Origin: Platerodrilus igneus
Lineage: Eukaryota > Arthropoda > Insecta > Coleoptera > Lycidae
DNA length: 64,000 bases
Assembly: GCA_036346225.1 (NCBI GenBank)
Contig: JARFIW010000108.1
Location: forward strand, 2,356,001-2,420,000
Direction: 5' to 3'
Made by a program: the position numbers and the translations under genes. This document shows, one piece after another, positions 1 to 10,677 of this stretch. Numbering within the stretch: the stretch's first letter is position 1; every line of letters begins with the position of its first letter. The notes beneath the pieces were generated by a model. That model saw nothing but the letters and a program-made list of their open reading frames with translations, was not told the origin of the DNA and made no database searches.

Positions 1-1620
1 CAACTTGACTAGCAAGTCCATTCGGAACACGACCCCAGCAACCAATTTCTCTCCCTCTCCTTATTATCCCACTCCTAAATTAACCCCTTTGGAGAATTAA
101 AACCTCCAGTACTTCTAACTGGAGCAATATTCGCAATGATAACGGGCAGAACTGTTACCGTGATCCTAGGAAAAGCCCCGTACCCAAAGTCCAACGCTAA
201 ATTAATTGGGGAAAGATTCAGTGAAGTTTGAAAGTGGTAGGAATATAAGATGTTGGAAAAAATTTTTTTTGGTAAGTGGAAGACAGGGTAAAGGGACAAG
301 TGTTGTCCGAAATAGAAATACAGCATGTCTAGTCACGGTTAGAAACCCTGTTTTTCAGGGGAGGACGGAGGAGGAACAACCAAGGAAGAGTAGATTAGTG
401 CTGTCCGGAGAATGTTTGAAGAAGTAGGCGATGTGTTCCCTTTGGGAGCGATCGATAGAGGGATAGGAATAAAGTACCTTTAAGACAAGATGTCAAGAAA
501 GGTGAAAAAGAAAAAACGTTGGATCAACTTAAATATCTCTGAAGTCAGTCCAAAAATTTAAATTTCTATTTTAAAATTAAAAAGCTAGCTAAAATTACCC
601 ACCTACACTAAATTTAAAAAATTAATTCCCTAAATGAAAGGTTAAAAGTAGATCAACTGTAGTACCCTATTCTGCTAACCTATGTTTCGTTTCAAAATAT
701 TTTTAATCTCAAACATTGTCTTCAACTTTTTATTACAAGCCTTTTCGTTTAAAAAAAATTTCCCATGCCAAACCCTTCAGAATTGATCTTATATCTTCAT
801 TACTTCACATGTTTATCAAAATTTTATCAATAATCAAAAATAAATCTAAAAATTCAAAAAATCATGTCCCTGAGAGCGAAATCTTTTCCCGCAAACTTGA
901 TTTCCGGCTCAATAACTAACTCCATGTCGTCGTACATCATAACTGTGTTTCCCAAAATTATTCTTAGTCTGGTAGCTGTCAAATTATTATGTTTTTTACA
1001 TCCTAACTCGTAAATCATAACTTAATCCATTTTCAGCAAAGGTCCACATTACACATATCAATTTTCATTTAAAATAAAAATATCTTTCCATTTTCAAATC
1101 ACGATCAGTCATTTTCTGTCTTAAAAACCTCTCAAGATAAGTTTTCAAAAAAAATCTTTTAAAAAATTTACATTATATCAACTCATTTAAAAAAGGACAA
1201 CTTACGTTTAAAGATTTTAAACTTAAACTAACTCACATTGAAAAACTTTTACGGTTAAATGATTAAAAATAAAAAAATTTACGACCTAAACATTAACTTA
1301 AAAAAAAATTTATTAATAAATAACAAAACTAGTAAAAAAAACTCTAAACGTGGAGAGGTTGCTTTAAAATAGTGAAAAACTACGTCGTTTTAATAAAATT
1401 TTCCTGACAAAAACTTCAAAGTTTAATGTTAAAAATTTTAGCCCAAAAAATTTAACAAAATTGTAGAAACGATCTCATGTGTAAAAAGAATTAGCATCAT
1501 TCAAACAAAACAACTGCGGGGTTTAAAACTCTACCATCAAATATAGAACTATTTTCTTTAAAAAAATTTACTCTTGGAAAACAGCCATAATATTAAACAA
1601 CTGTTCTACTAATAGGAAGT
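1..1620. other. AT-rich DNA, nothing recognised
   Basis: About 1.6 kb of AT-rich sequence with many A and T runs. The open frames are short and show no protein family signature. No RNA gene or repeat boundary was recognised before the ribozyme-like array that begins near 1621. Confidence 0.5.
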
Positions 1621-1995
1621 AAACAAAACATATGTTATCTTCTGATGAACTGCAATGAACAGCAAAACCGGTCACGGGATTGTCTTTTCCAAGAAAAAAG
1701 AGATGCGTCCGTTCGATGAGCTGCAATGAACAGCGAAACCGGTGACGGGCTTTTCTTTTTGCAAGCAAAAAGAGATGCGTCCGTCTGATGAGCTGCAATG
1801 AACAGCGAAACCGGTGACGGGCTTTTCTTTTTGCAAGTAAAAAGAAATGCGTCCGTCTGATGAGCTGCAATGAACAGCAAAACCGATCACGGGCTTTTCT
1901 TTTTGCAAAATAACCAACAATTTATATTGATTTTCGTTCCTTATGCTCGAATTACTTTCCTCACGCCAGGCACAATTATTCGTTACTGTCCTACT
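1621..1995 (+). repeat. Array of four 72-bp hammerhead-like units plus satellite flank
   Basis: Four imperfect copies of a 72-bp unit are in tandem: the GATGA core motif recurs at 1643, 1715, 1787 and 1859. Each unit is essentially just the ribozyme domain (outer stem I arm, CTGATGA, stem II, GAAA, ACCGGT, inner stem I arm). After the last copy, 1907-1995 matches the flank found in the 457-462 bp satellite units at 7-15.8 kb, so this is a fragment of the same family. The 72-bp period is a multiple of three, which gives repetitive open frames on the minus strand. Those frames are a side effect, not genes. Copies 1, 2 and 4 carry core changes, and copy 3 is the best preserved. Confidence 0.75.
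1765..1834 (+). ncRNA. Hammerhead ribozyme-like motif, locus-1 copy 3
   Basis: Outer stem I is GCAAAAAGA with TCTTTTTGC (9 bp). An internal loop follows, then inner stem I GTCCGT with ACGGGC (one G-U). The core is CTGATGA, with stem II GCTG/CAGC closed by a 7-nt loop, then GAAA. The palindrome ACCGGT serves as a minimal stem III. Stem II has the canonical G-C pair next to the core, unlike the other loci. The nucleotide at the cleavage position is G (GGTG then ACGG), where hammerheads need A, C or U, so this copy is predicted not to cleave. Conserved sequence is seen; activity is inferred. Confidence 0.65.
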
Positions 1996-2339
1996 AAATA
2001 ATAACTTAAAAGCTTGAAAAACGCCCTAATTTAAAAAAAAAAATCCCCATCGAAAAAACGATTCTGTAAATGTCCACCAAAATTTTTACGAAACAGCTAA
2101 AACTATAAGAAACAGCATTACTAATAAAAAGAAAGGCCTCAAAATTAAAAAATACCTTAAAATTGAAAAACCCTACATATTCTAAAAAGACAATCAAAAT
2201 TTTTACTATAAAATAACAAAATAATATTAAGTATTCAAAAACACGCCCCATGATTAAGCGCCCTTATTACGTGTGTAATTTCTTGACGGTTACGGCTGAA
2301 ACAATTTAAATTTGACTTGCGCTGATGGGGCTGGGATCC

Positions 2340-2937
2340 TGTAACAATAATAGAGCGCGCCGGCTAACTATTGTGTTACGGGAGTGAGTTCCTATAGATA
2401 AATGTGAAAAGAATATAGAGAATAATAAAGAGATTTTGAAGTTAAAATCTGCGTTACATTAAAACATCCTGAAAGGTCCTGTCTTCGTCAATATCAAGGG
2501 GCGCCAAACAGTCGGTCACCGCAAGCTTTGTGATATTCTTGTCTATGTGGAAGACTGTTATTCCGCGTAAAACTCCCTAGCTTTGGTTTTTCTAAATTCG
2601 ATCGTCACGTTTTCTGTTAAAATAAATTACTCCTTCCAGATATGACTATCACTTGTTTTTAAACACTCCCATTGGTCTAGACGAGAATAGGGCATAAGTG
2701 GTGCTTTGAGCTTTGGGCTTGAAAAGTGAAGGTATAGACATAATGTTGTAGTGTAATTAGGGCGCAATATTAATTATAGGAAGTAGAATAGCTCGTAAGG
2801 AATGCCACCCAGGTTGTGAATATATTAACCGAGTTTTAAACATTAAGAAAGACAATAAAGGTGAGTTCCGAATGGAACTGTTGTTTTATATCAGGTAAAG
2901 AGTCTGTTTCCTATACCACACCCGACGAGACTTTACA
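2340..2937 (+). repeat. Probable 5' LTR of gypsy element A
   Basis: The 598-bp segment starts TGTAAC and ends TTACA (short inverted terminal repeat). A tRNA-primer-like site beginning TGG follows at once, and then the small ORFs, protease and RT of a Ty3/gypsy element in the same direction. No matching 3' LTR was found in the window, so the boundaries rest on the termini and the primer-binding site. Confidence 0.5.
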
Positions 2938-2955
2938 TGGCGATCCTGCCAGTCA
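2938..2955 (+). other. Primer-binding site of gypsy element A
   Basis: TGGCGATCCTGCCAGTCA starts directly after the TTACA end of the LTR. A TGG-initiated sequence at this place is where a tRNA 3' CCA end primes minus-strand DNA synthesis in LTR retroelements. The specific tRNA is not identified. Confidence 0.5.
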
Positions 2956-2991
2956 GCCAGGACGACAACCTGCCGATGAAATAAAGAAAAA

Positions 2992-3183
2992 ATGGGTACG
3001 TCACAATCAAAAGAAGAAATAATTATAACCCAGTCTGGAAATAGTAGCGGTACCACAGCAAATCCAATAAATCGTGTGTCTTTTGGTCAATTAACTCGAA
3101 TGGTAATTGAATTTATGATTATGGGAATACTGTTTATAATATGCAGACGAGCTGAAAAAAGCAGAAATCAGGCGAAGCAATGA
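2992..3183 (+). CDS. Small N-myristoylation-type ORF of gypsy element A
   Basis: A 63-residue protein begins MGTSQSKEE, a glycine-2/SK context typical of N-myristoylated proteins. A hydrophobic stretch (about residues 38-51, FMIMGILFIICR) follows, then a basic tail. Small membrane-directed ORFs of this layout occur between the primer-binding site and gag in some insect gypsy elements. That parallel comes from knowledge of those elements, not from a search. It lies 54 bp after the primer-binding site. The start was chosen because it gives the myristoylation motif. Confidence 0.5.
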   Translation: MGTSQSKEEIIITQSGNSSGTTANPINRVSFGQLTRMVIEFMIMGILFIICRRAEKSRNQAKQ

Positions 3184-3235
3184 AGGAGTACAATAAGATA
3201 AGTACAATAGCTACATAAGTTTAGGTATGGTGTAA

Positions 3236-3537
3236 ATGTCAGAAATTAGGGATTTAAGAGAACAAGTGAGAGATTTTAAGCGAAATCTAGATAAATACAA
3301 ACAAAGTTGGCGTGAAAATATTCAATATTGTACTAGAAAATTGAACAATTGCGGGGATTTTATCAAGAGTTGTCAAAGCTACGAATAAATTTTAACAAGA
3401 GAACCCATAATGTGGATGCTTTAAGTAATGTTAAGAAATATATAGAGGAAATGGAAATTGTAAGTGACGAGTGTTCGGACATTTTGTTAAGTTGTGTTAA
3501 ATGTGAATGGACTAATTTTTGTGAGAATGAAATGTAG
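3236..3537 (+). pseudogene. Gag-like charged/coiled-coil ORF remnant of gypsy A
   Basis: A frame opening at 3236 encodes a charged, helical segment (begins MSEIRDLREQVRDF) and stops at 3388. A second frame (3349-3537) continues with a helical, cysteine-containing tail up to the start of the protease frame. Position between the small membrane ORF and the protease, plus the coiled-coil character, suggest the degenerate gag of the element. The reading frame changes around 3350-3388. No zinc knuckle is visible. Confidence 0.4.
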
Positions 3538-4984
3538 ACAGAGTAAATTTGTGTTTCTTTTAGACACCGGAGCGCCTATAAGTGTAATTTTTAAACAGAG
3601 TGTATTTGAAGGACAAGAAATTGATGTTTCAAGAAAGAAAGAAAATAAAAGGTATTTCGGGATCTACTAATTCTTTAGGATCAGTGAAGTTTTTAATGCA
3701 GGTGAGTAAAACTAATGAAATTTAACACGAATTTTTGTTAATGAATGAGTTTGGAACTGGTATGAATGGTATAATAGCATCAGATTTTTTCAAAAAATAT
3801 GCGGCAAAATCGATTTTGAAAAATTTTATTTATTATTTTGGGTAAAAAATGCTAAAATAAAGTTACCAATAGAATCTAATGTTAGTGTTAATACGAATAT
3901 CTCAGCACGTTGCAAAATAATCAAATATTTTTATGTTGATACACGAGACGATTGAGTACTATTACCGGATCAATTACGTGAAGGTATCTTTATCGCAGGT
4001 ACTTTAGTTAGACCTAAGGATAGCATGAACGTGTTTGAATTTTAAATGTTATTGATGAGAAAATTAGTCTTAAGAATTTTAACCCAAAGATAGAAAAATT
4101 AGGCGAGTACGAGTTTTTTAATTTTAATAGAAATGAAACGACACATTCCGTGAAGCGAGTAGACAAAGTTTTAAGCCTACTTAACACAAAAGAGTTAAAT
4201 CGTGAAGAAAAGTATTGTTTACAAAGACTTTGCGCAAAATATTGCGGTGTACTTCATTTAGAGGAGGATCCACTAACAGTAACCTCTATTTACAAACAAA
4301 AATTACATGTAAAAGAATCAGTAACACCGTCTTATGTAAAACCCTATCGTCTACAACAGTCACAGAAAGCGGAAATACACAAACAAATAAGCAAAATGTT
4401 AAAGGATGGAATTATTGAAGAAGTGCAATCAGAATGGTCAGCACCATTACTAATCGTTCCTAAGAAGGCAGATCAAAATTGAGAAAAGAAATGGCGAGTG
4501 GTAGTAGACTACAGGCTACAAGATCCAAAAATTCAAGACTATAAATTTACACTACCGTGTATTACAGAAATTTGAGATTCATTATCGGGTACAATGTAGC
4601 TCTCACATCTTGATCTTTTTCAAAGTTATTTTCATATCGATTTAGAATAGTCCAGTAGGCCTTGCACAGCTTTTACAAAAGGATCGAGGACAATGTCAAA
4701 TGAAAAGGCTACCGATGGGACTAAAGATAAGTCTCAGTGCTGTTTCTCGCGCAATGACTATTGCGGTGGCGGGATTAAACTATGAAAAATGTTTTATTTA
4801 TCAGGACGATCTCATAGTGTTTAGAAATAATTTAGTTAACCATAATCCTCGGATAAAGGATACAAAATTTATATCATTAACCTTAGATTTCTTATGGGAA
4901 AATGCATGTAAAGGCGGACGATGTTGTGCTCATACGAAGGGAGTCTATCTACTGTTGTTATTGGCGCCATTTGATTCACAATAA
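3527..4984 (+). pseudogene. pol: Gypsy A pol remnant: aspartic protease and reverse transcriptase
   Basis: The 5' part carries the retropepsin motif FLLDTGAPISVIF near 3555-3590. From 4150 a frame reads the linker before RT (ends ...EWSAPLLIVPKK), followed beyond a stop by VVDYRLQDPKIQDY. The RT active site appears as IYQDDLIVF around 4795-4825. Several stops and frame changes break the gene (near 3667, 4480, 4575 and 4600), and homology ends near 4990 before RNase H and integrase. It is a dead Ty3/gypsy copy truncated at its 3' side. It shares the LTR-to-RT order expected for an element starting at 2340. Confidence 0.75.
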
Positions 4985-4990
4985 TTTCCT

Positions 4991-7006
4991 CTTTCTATTG
5001 TTATCATTAACTTTGATGTATGTCAAATAGGCGAGCAGCAATTAGCAAAAACGTTTGGTACAATGTTAAATTCCTGCTTTCGAATTTGAGAATGAACATA
5101 CGGTAGAGAAACTATATCTTTATAGATTGTGATACTTTAAAATGTCTTGGAACTTTCTGGAAAATCTTTCAGCCAAACGTAAGTTAATTAAAAATTGTCG
5201 GAAATGAATCTTTCATTAAAATCTTCTATATTAACATAACATCAACAAGTGAATCTTTAAATCTAAAACGCCGAGCTTTGCATACCCATACGTACCTTCC
5301 ATACCCAAAAATTTTGAATACATCGAGTTAAAACACATTTCACTAAAGGAACTTCGGCTTTCATTTACATAAACCCTCAACATAAACATCCCATCAAAGT
5401 CCGTTCAATCGAGAGACGAGCCCTCTGGAGTTGGTCGCGTCATTGTAGGGCTGAGTTCGTTATCGTGAGGACTGTCATGCCAAAACACGGGCCTAGAATG
5501 TTATCAGAGATCTCTTTCAAATCTTGCTGAATGCATAAGGGCGGCCGTGATGTTATCAGCAGCATTTGCTGCAGGCGCGGCAGCTGCGATCCCGGGTATA
5601 TACAACGGGGATGCTAGTCGGTTCGGTCCCAATCCAACGCTACTCATCTGTGATTTCATGTGTGCTGACGTTGAGAATGTAAAGTGCCTTTTAGCCCTCA
5701 TTGTTACATCGCTATTAATTGCTTAGCTTGCATTTCGAATTTTATTCAGTTTATGTATGTAGTTGCCTCGATTAAGCTAATTGAAAAGCATCCATGTTGT
5801 ACATGGCGGTTTATTGTGTCTTTGTGATTTGAATGCGGATGTGTAGATGTTAAACAAATGTAAATTTCTTACCATCCGATGCATACAAACTACCACAAAA
5901 GGCAAATTGTGTCCGTAAAGCTTTATACAGATTAATGTAAGAAGACAATGTGAGCAAAATTAGCAAATTCCAGCTTGATAAACACAAACCCCATAATTTC
6001 TCAATCCAACCACACCGTAGGTGTTCTTCTATTGGCGAGCGCCTCCAATTGTATGATTTTAAGTCGCATACAAAGAAAAATTCTTTCTATAAACTGCGTT
6101 TAATATTATAAAACCAATTTTCTGCTCTTTATTCCAACCAATATAAGCCTGATTATTCACAATTAGCTATAGAGATGACGTTTACTAATTTCCTTTTAAT
6201 TTAGGAAACTTGTCGCCTGAAAGGGAAGGTATCTTGCGTCAAATCCGGTAGTTCTGCTTTTTTTGCAGACTTGTTTATGTTGGCCCAATGAATAATCCAA
6301 GTTTGTGACCTCGAGCCCCGAAGGCAACTTTGTCATAAATCGAAAATCCCTCGAAATTATCGACTTCTTTGCAGATTTTAACCCTAACGCACTAGTTTTC
6401 ATCTTCACCTACGAAGTACGCTTTTAAAGTAGACTGAGTTTGCTACAATATGACACTAGACGCGTCTTTGTGGACCCAATAGTTTCCGAGATAAAGCCTT
6501 TTTATATTTAGAGTGTATCGATTTTATCGAACTTGTCAATTTTAGCAATATTTTAGATGTTACTCCTATCGAGCTTCAATAGTGGGCGCTATTTTTTTTT
6601 GTTTATAGAGGATTAGGAATTTTCCGATGCCCCCATAGTAACTTGCCCTTCTGCCTTTCGGTTTCCGGTCTCCTTACTATGGGAAAGACACTTACCGCGG
6701 TGATGTTTGCGGTAAGTAGTGTTGGATTTACGTCAACTGGCAAGATATACCGATGAGATGAAACAACAACTTCCCGGGCTCCCTCGTCAGAAACTTATAC
6801 TATACAATTAACCCTTCCCTCTCTTACCGCTAGTAACTAAAACATCCTGGGACTACCGAGCTGGTATATCATCGGGACGTTTGCGGGGCATAACGTTGTA
6901 TCGTATTGTATTTTTTTTCTTTAAAGAACTACCTTCTAATCTTTTTCTCGTCCGCAGCTTTTTGGTTCATTATGCTTGTAATCAATCTTTCTATATGTTT
7001 CCGTGA
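4991..7006. other. Unassigned stretch between gypsy A and the satellite
   Basis: About 2 kb without a recognised element apart from a short GC-richer open frame near 5550. Short frames at 6196-6408 show no family signature. The transition into the ribozyme satellite is near 7007. Confidence 0.4.
5550..5726 (+). CDS. Short alanine-rich hydrophobic ORF, doubtful
   Basis: A 58-codon frame starts MLSAAFAAGAAAAIPG and ends with a hydrophobic CLLALIVTSLLIA tail. The frame stays open upstream of the ATG to about 5500. Base composition is clearly GC-richer than the neighbourhood. No family was recognised. It could be an exon fragment of a host gene or a chance frame in a GC-rich island. Confidence 0.15.
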   Translation: MLSAAFAAGAAAAIPGIYNGDASRFGPNPTLLICDFMCADVENVKCLLALIVTSLLIA

Positions 7007-7344
7007 ATAATTCTGCCTGGCATGGTGAAAGTAATTCGAGCATAGGGAACGAAAATCGATATATACATTGTTGATTATTTTGCAAAAAGAAAAAGTCCGC
7101 GACCGGTTTCACTGTTCTTGCAGATCATCAGACGGACGCATCTCTTTTTGCAAAATAACCAACTAAGTTCTAAAATAATACACAAGTTAAAGTGTATTTA
7201 TAGTACAAATGATTCTCATGCGTCCTCTATACTCGAGTATAAGCAACTAACTATCGAAGACAGTTTCAAGTCTTCGACATGATAGTGTAGATAGCATTGC
7301 TAGACCAAATTTAAATAGCGAGTCAACGGACAAGATGAAAAATG
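7007..7344 (-). repeat. Ribozyme satellite unit 1, left part
   Basis: This is the first 338 bp of a unit homologous to those at 13913 and 14370 (begins GAATAATTCTGCCTGGCATGG on the plus strand, in the same phase). It is cut at 7344 by the LTR retroelement and resumes at 13795. The ribozyme sense strand is minus here. Confidence 0.75.
7082..7151 (-). ncRNA. Type-I hammerhead ribozyme motif, satellite unit 1
   Basis: On the minus strand the order is: outer stem I GCAAAAAGA/TCTTTTTGC, inner stem I GTCCGT/GCGGAC (five Watson-Crick pairs and one G-U), core CTGATGA, stem II with CTG/CAG and a CAAGAA loop, GAAA, ACCGGT, then C at the cleavage position. Predicted cleavage lies between plus-strand bases 7101 and 7100. 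Inner stem I differs from other units by compensating changes that keep pairing. The base pair next to the core in stem II is U/U, which would weaken it. Confidence 0.7.
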
Positions 7345-8194
7345 TCTTACTTTTAAAACGGTAATTACATTTAAAAGTTTGATAAATACAACACCGGAAG
7401 CGGGGTTTACTAGACACCACCGGTAGTTGGTAGCGCTAATCTTATACAGATTTTGGGCGCGCTCATCTACCAATGACGTCACCAATGCACAATGTATATT
7501 GCGCAATAATCGGGAATTTATATAAATTTAAACAATAAATGATAATAGCGAACAAAATCAACAAGAGAATACTCACTCAGAGATCCGGCGTCCGGCGGAA
7601 TTGGGGTATAGTTGGTTTCTCCAAAGTCCATCAGGCTACTAAAGGCCCTTTTGCGGTAGTTAAAGATGGTGACTCCCGATGCTCTTCCAAAGCGTTCGGA
7701 CCAGCACTCAGGGCTTCGCTCCGGGGTGATTAAAGATGGTGCTTGCTCCGGTGCGGTTGGCGGAACATGGGCTTCCGGCTCATTCTCGGTCGTGCAGTAC
7801 GGTTCGCCCTAGGTGGCTACAAATTTCTTCTGCCTATGTAGGGAATCGGATTAGGAAACATGGTAAGGGCGACAAACAAAGACAATTAGGCAAAGGAAAT
7901 CTACATAGATAAGATAAGCACGATACGATACTTCAAAGCGTTCACTCCACTCAAAGGTACGGGCTAAAAAGCCACGTTATAGCGTCTAACGGAAACTAGT
8001 CCCTACTTTTTGTCTTTTACACGTCGGCGGAAATTATTCGTCCAACCCTCTCGCGTCGCGCGATCCGGCGCAGACGCACTGTAACGTATCGGAAATGCGC
8101 GCCCCGAGTCTTTTGAAATTATGGCGCAAAACTTCCGCACATCAAAATTAACCTAATAACAATGTTTAAGGGCCAATTTGATTGGCACGTAACA
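7345..8194 (-). repeat. LTR (3' LTR in minus-strand sense)
   Basis: It is nearly identical to 12943-13794. The plus strand starts TCTTAC and ends GTAACA. Open frames at 7300-7506 and 7539-7733 recur in the other copy and are products of LTR sequence, not genes. Confidence 0.75.
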
Positions 8195-8719
8195 AGCGCG
8201 ACAAAGCCACAAAAGAAAAACTTTTTTTGACCGATAACACGTCTACCGAATTACCAGGAAACGGAATAGGTAGCCCCATTGTTTTTGACTACACTAATCA
8301 TCGACAGCACAAATTTGTCGGGGAGCATGAAGCACTACTTAAATTAAAACATAAAAGTTCTTACGTGCAAACACACATGAGTGTTGCATCAAAACTGTTC
8401 TTTGTTGGCAAGAAATGCCCAAATTTAAAAATGTTCATCAGAGTGCATTAAGTCTACACTAGCAAATTTTGTTACTGGTACTTTGGTTTTCTAACGATGC
8501 ACATTTAAAACTTGTCCATGACACAGTTGTGAATCAACAAATTCACCAAAAGTTTCACCCTACTAAATCCTTATATGGCTAACCTAACACATTACATTTC
8601 TATATCGGGTTAGCTTTTTCACTTAAATTTCAAGAAAATAATTCCCACGTCTGGTCATAGATACCACACGTTAGGAAGATAAAAAGATAAGACAAGATCT
8701 CAAATTGTTGTTAAAGATA

Positions 8720-8990
8720 AGAGATAAGATAACGATAATGAGCTTAAATTGTTATCATCAAAGGTAATGAATAAGATAACGGTGTCAAGCTTTAGTTATT
8801 ATTTGAGATACTAGGTAAGATAACGCGATATTAAGCTAAAGTTATTATTAGAGATAGTAGGTAAGGTAACGCGATATTAAACAAAAGTTATTACTAAAGA
8901 TAACCGGTAAGATAACGCGAAATTAAACAAAAGTTATTACTAACGGTAATCGGTAAGATAACGATATTAAAACTAAGGGTATTATCTAAG
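8720..8990. repeat. ~46-bp tandem repeat rich in GATAA
   Basis: GTAAGATAACG-like motifs recur at 8814, 8860, 8907 and 8953, spaced 46-47 bp, with more diverged copies upstream. It lies inside the LTR element, just inward of its minus-strand 3' LTR. Confidence 0.65.
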
Positions 8991-9058
8991 ATAATAAATA
9001 AGGCAAAGGTATTAACTTAATTATTATCAAAGACAATAGATAAAGGTAAAGATAGAGT

Positions 9059-9360
9059 GACTCCGTGGAGTCGTTAAATGCGAATTTCTCGTACCCTCTA
9101 AAAAGAGAGACCTGGGAAGCAGGTCCGTTTACAATAAACGGCACGAGGGACCGGTAAAGGCATTTGGGTGCATCCCTGCACCCGGCGTTGATCGATATCG
9201 GTGATATAATCACCCGATACCCACACGGTATATAACGATATACACATCCACTCACACATTCACACACTCATACATACCTTCACTGCCAGTGGTCATGCGC
9301 TGACAGCGGCACCGCATGACCTCACGAAAGATTCCCAGAGACGGGGTCCAGGTGTCTGTG
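9059..9360. other. Cluster of consecutive perfect hairpins
   Basis: Stems follow one another: GACTCC/GGAGTC (9059-9072), GACCTG/CAGGTC (9109-9125), CCGTTTA/TAAACGG (9125-9141), GGGTGCA/TGCACCC (9166-9183), ATCGGTGAT/ATCACCCGAT with a bulge (9197-9218), GTATAT/ATATAC (9228-9243) and GGTCATGCG/CGCATGACC (9291-9321). An imperfect CAGAGAC/GTCTGTG follows. Loops are 2-5 nt, except 13 nt in the 9-bp stem. No coding signature is seen. It could be an RNA structure at the 3' side of the retroelement or a separate insertion. Confidence 0.55.
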
Positions 9361-10677
9361 AAAACCTCCCGCGCAACCACACGGTGACTAACGGAAATGA
9401 AAAGGCAGTAGAGAAAGAGGAACGGTAAAAAGAAGGAGGTAGGTTATTTGGAATGCATAAGAGGCACTTCCAGGTAGAAGAAAGTAGAGGAAGGGCTCGC
9501 ATTGAGCAAAAGTGACAGAAAAAGGTGGTTAGCAAAGCGCTACTCAACCAGCCAATGTAGTCAGTAGCTCGGAGTGAGGGAACATCACTCTTATGTGGCA
9601 GACGGGTGTTCCGGGACAAGAAAATGTCCACCGAAAGAAGAATAAGGCAGAAACGGAGACAGCGGGATAAGAAAAAGTAGAGTTTTTGGACAAGCGTCCG
9701 AGAGAAGGTAGAGAGTTGTCCTTGTTAAAACACAGATCGGTCTGATGGACCACCTGCGGTATTAATCCGACAAGATAAGGTATAACATAAATTTAAAATT
9801 CACTAGACTCTTAAGAGAGCTAGTACGATCATTTTCCTAACGAGTGCATCCACTACGATAAGAAAATCAGACAAAAGTTGACACAACAACTCAAAAGTAT
9901 CATTACAGATACATTCACACAAAAACAAACTGTTTTAAGGTAGTTTTTCAAAACGGTAGCACCCTAAACACACAACAATGCCCAATTATAAGCAGTTAAA
10001 TACAGGTACACTGTTCCCATATGCTAAAACAACGGGGAATTTAATAAGATATCAATAAAAAGCAATAGCACCTCACCACAAAGTTCAATAAAAAACAATG
10101 AAAAAAAAATGTTTATAAGTTATGTTGATTTAGTAGAAAAAGAAGCAAATAATGATGTAGTATAATGTGGGCGACTGCAATAATTCCGAGGAAAAACACA
10201 TGGAATAGACAATCCTAGCTTTTTGCAACTGCGAATATGGACTATTTCTTTCAATGGCATAGGCCGCGTCTCCTATGTGAGTCCAAAGAAGAAAAACATC
10301 CACTCAACATCAGCTAAAACCAATCATAAAAATTTAATGAGTTATTTCAACCAAAGTTACGACAATTACCACACAATTAAACCATGTAAGAAAAATACTA
10401 AAAACCAAATAATATGCTGTAGGAAAAGTTTGAGCGTTGATTAAAAGAAACAACAGAGTTATATTGGGGGGTGTAGAGGATGAAGTGATATATAAGTAAG
10501 GGTATGGTCAAGGAAAAGTCAACCAAAAGAAAAAGAAAGCTAATTTAAGGTAAGTAAAGTTAAACGTGTAAGAGATTATATACTGTATGAGAGAGGGAAT
10601 AAGCAATTAAAGTTAACTAATTGATGGTGAGAACAAAAATATTAGGTAAATAGTGAGGAGAATGGAATGTGAAAAAC

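Larger units (their letters stand above)
2340..4990 (+). mobile_element. Gypsy element A, 5' portion
   Basis: LTR, primer-binding site, small membrane ORF, gag-like remnant, protease and RT stand in order on the plus strand. RNase H, integrase and the 3' LTR are missing. Confidence 0.65.

Noticed and set aside
1568..1920. Repetitive open frames with QKEKPVTGFAVHCSSSDG
   Set aside because: They arise because the 72-bp ribozyme unit is a multiple of three; all three frames are open and substitutions follow RNA pairing, not codons.
8182..8451. 89-codon plus-strand frame at the LTR edge
   Set aside because: It starts inside the LTR and runs against the element's coding strand; the other LTR copy does not continue it.
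9293..9631. 112-codon minus-strand frame in the LTR element
   Set aside because: It overlaps the hairpin cluster, has no family motif and no partner in the usual element gene order.
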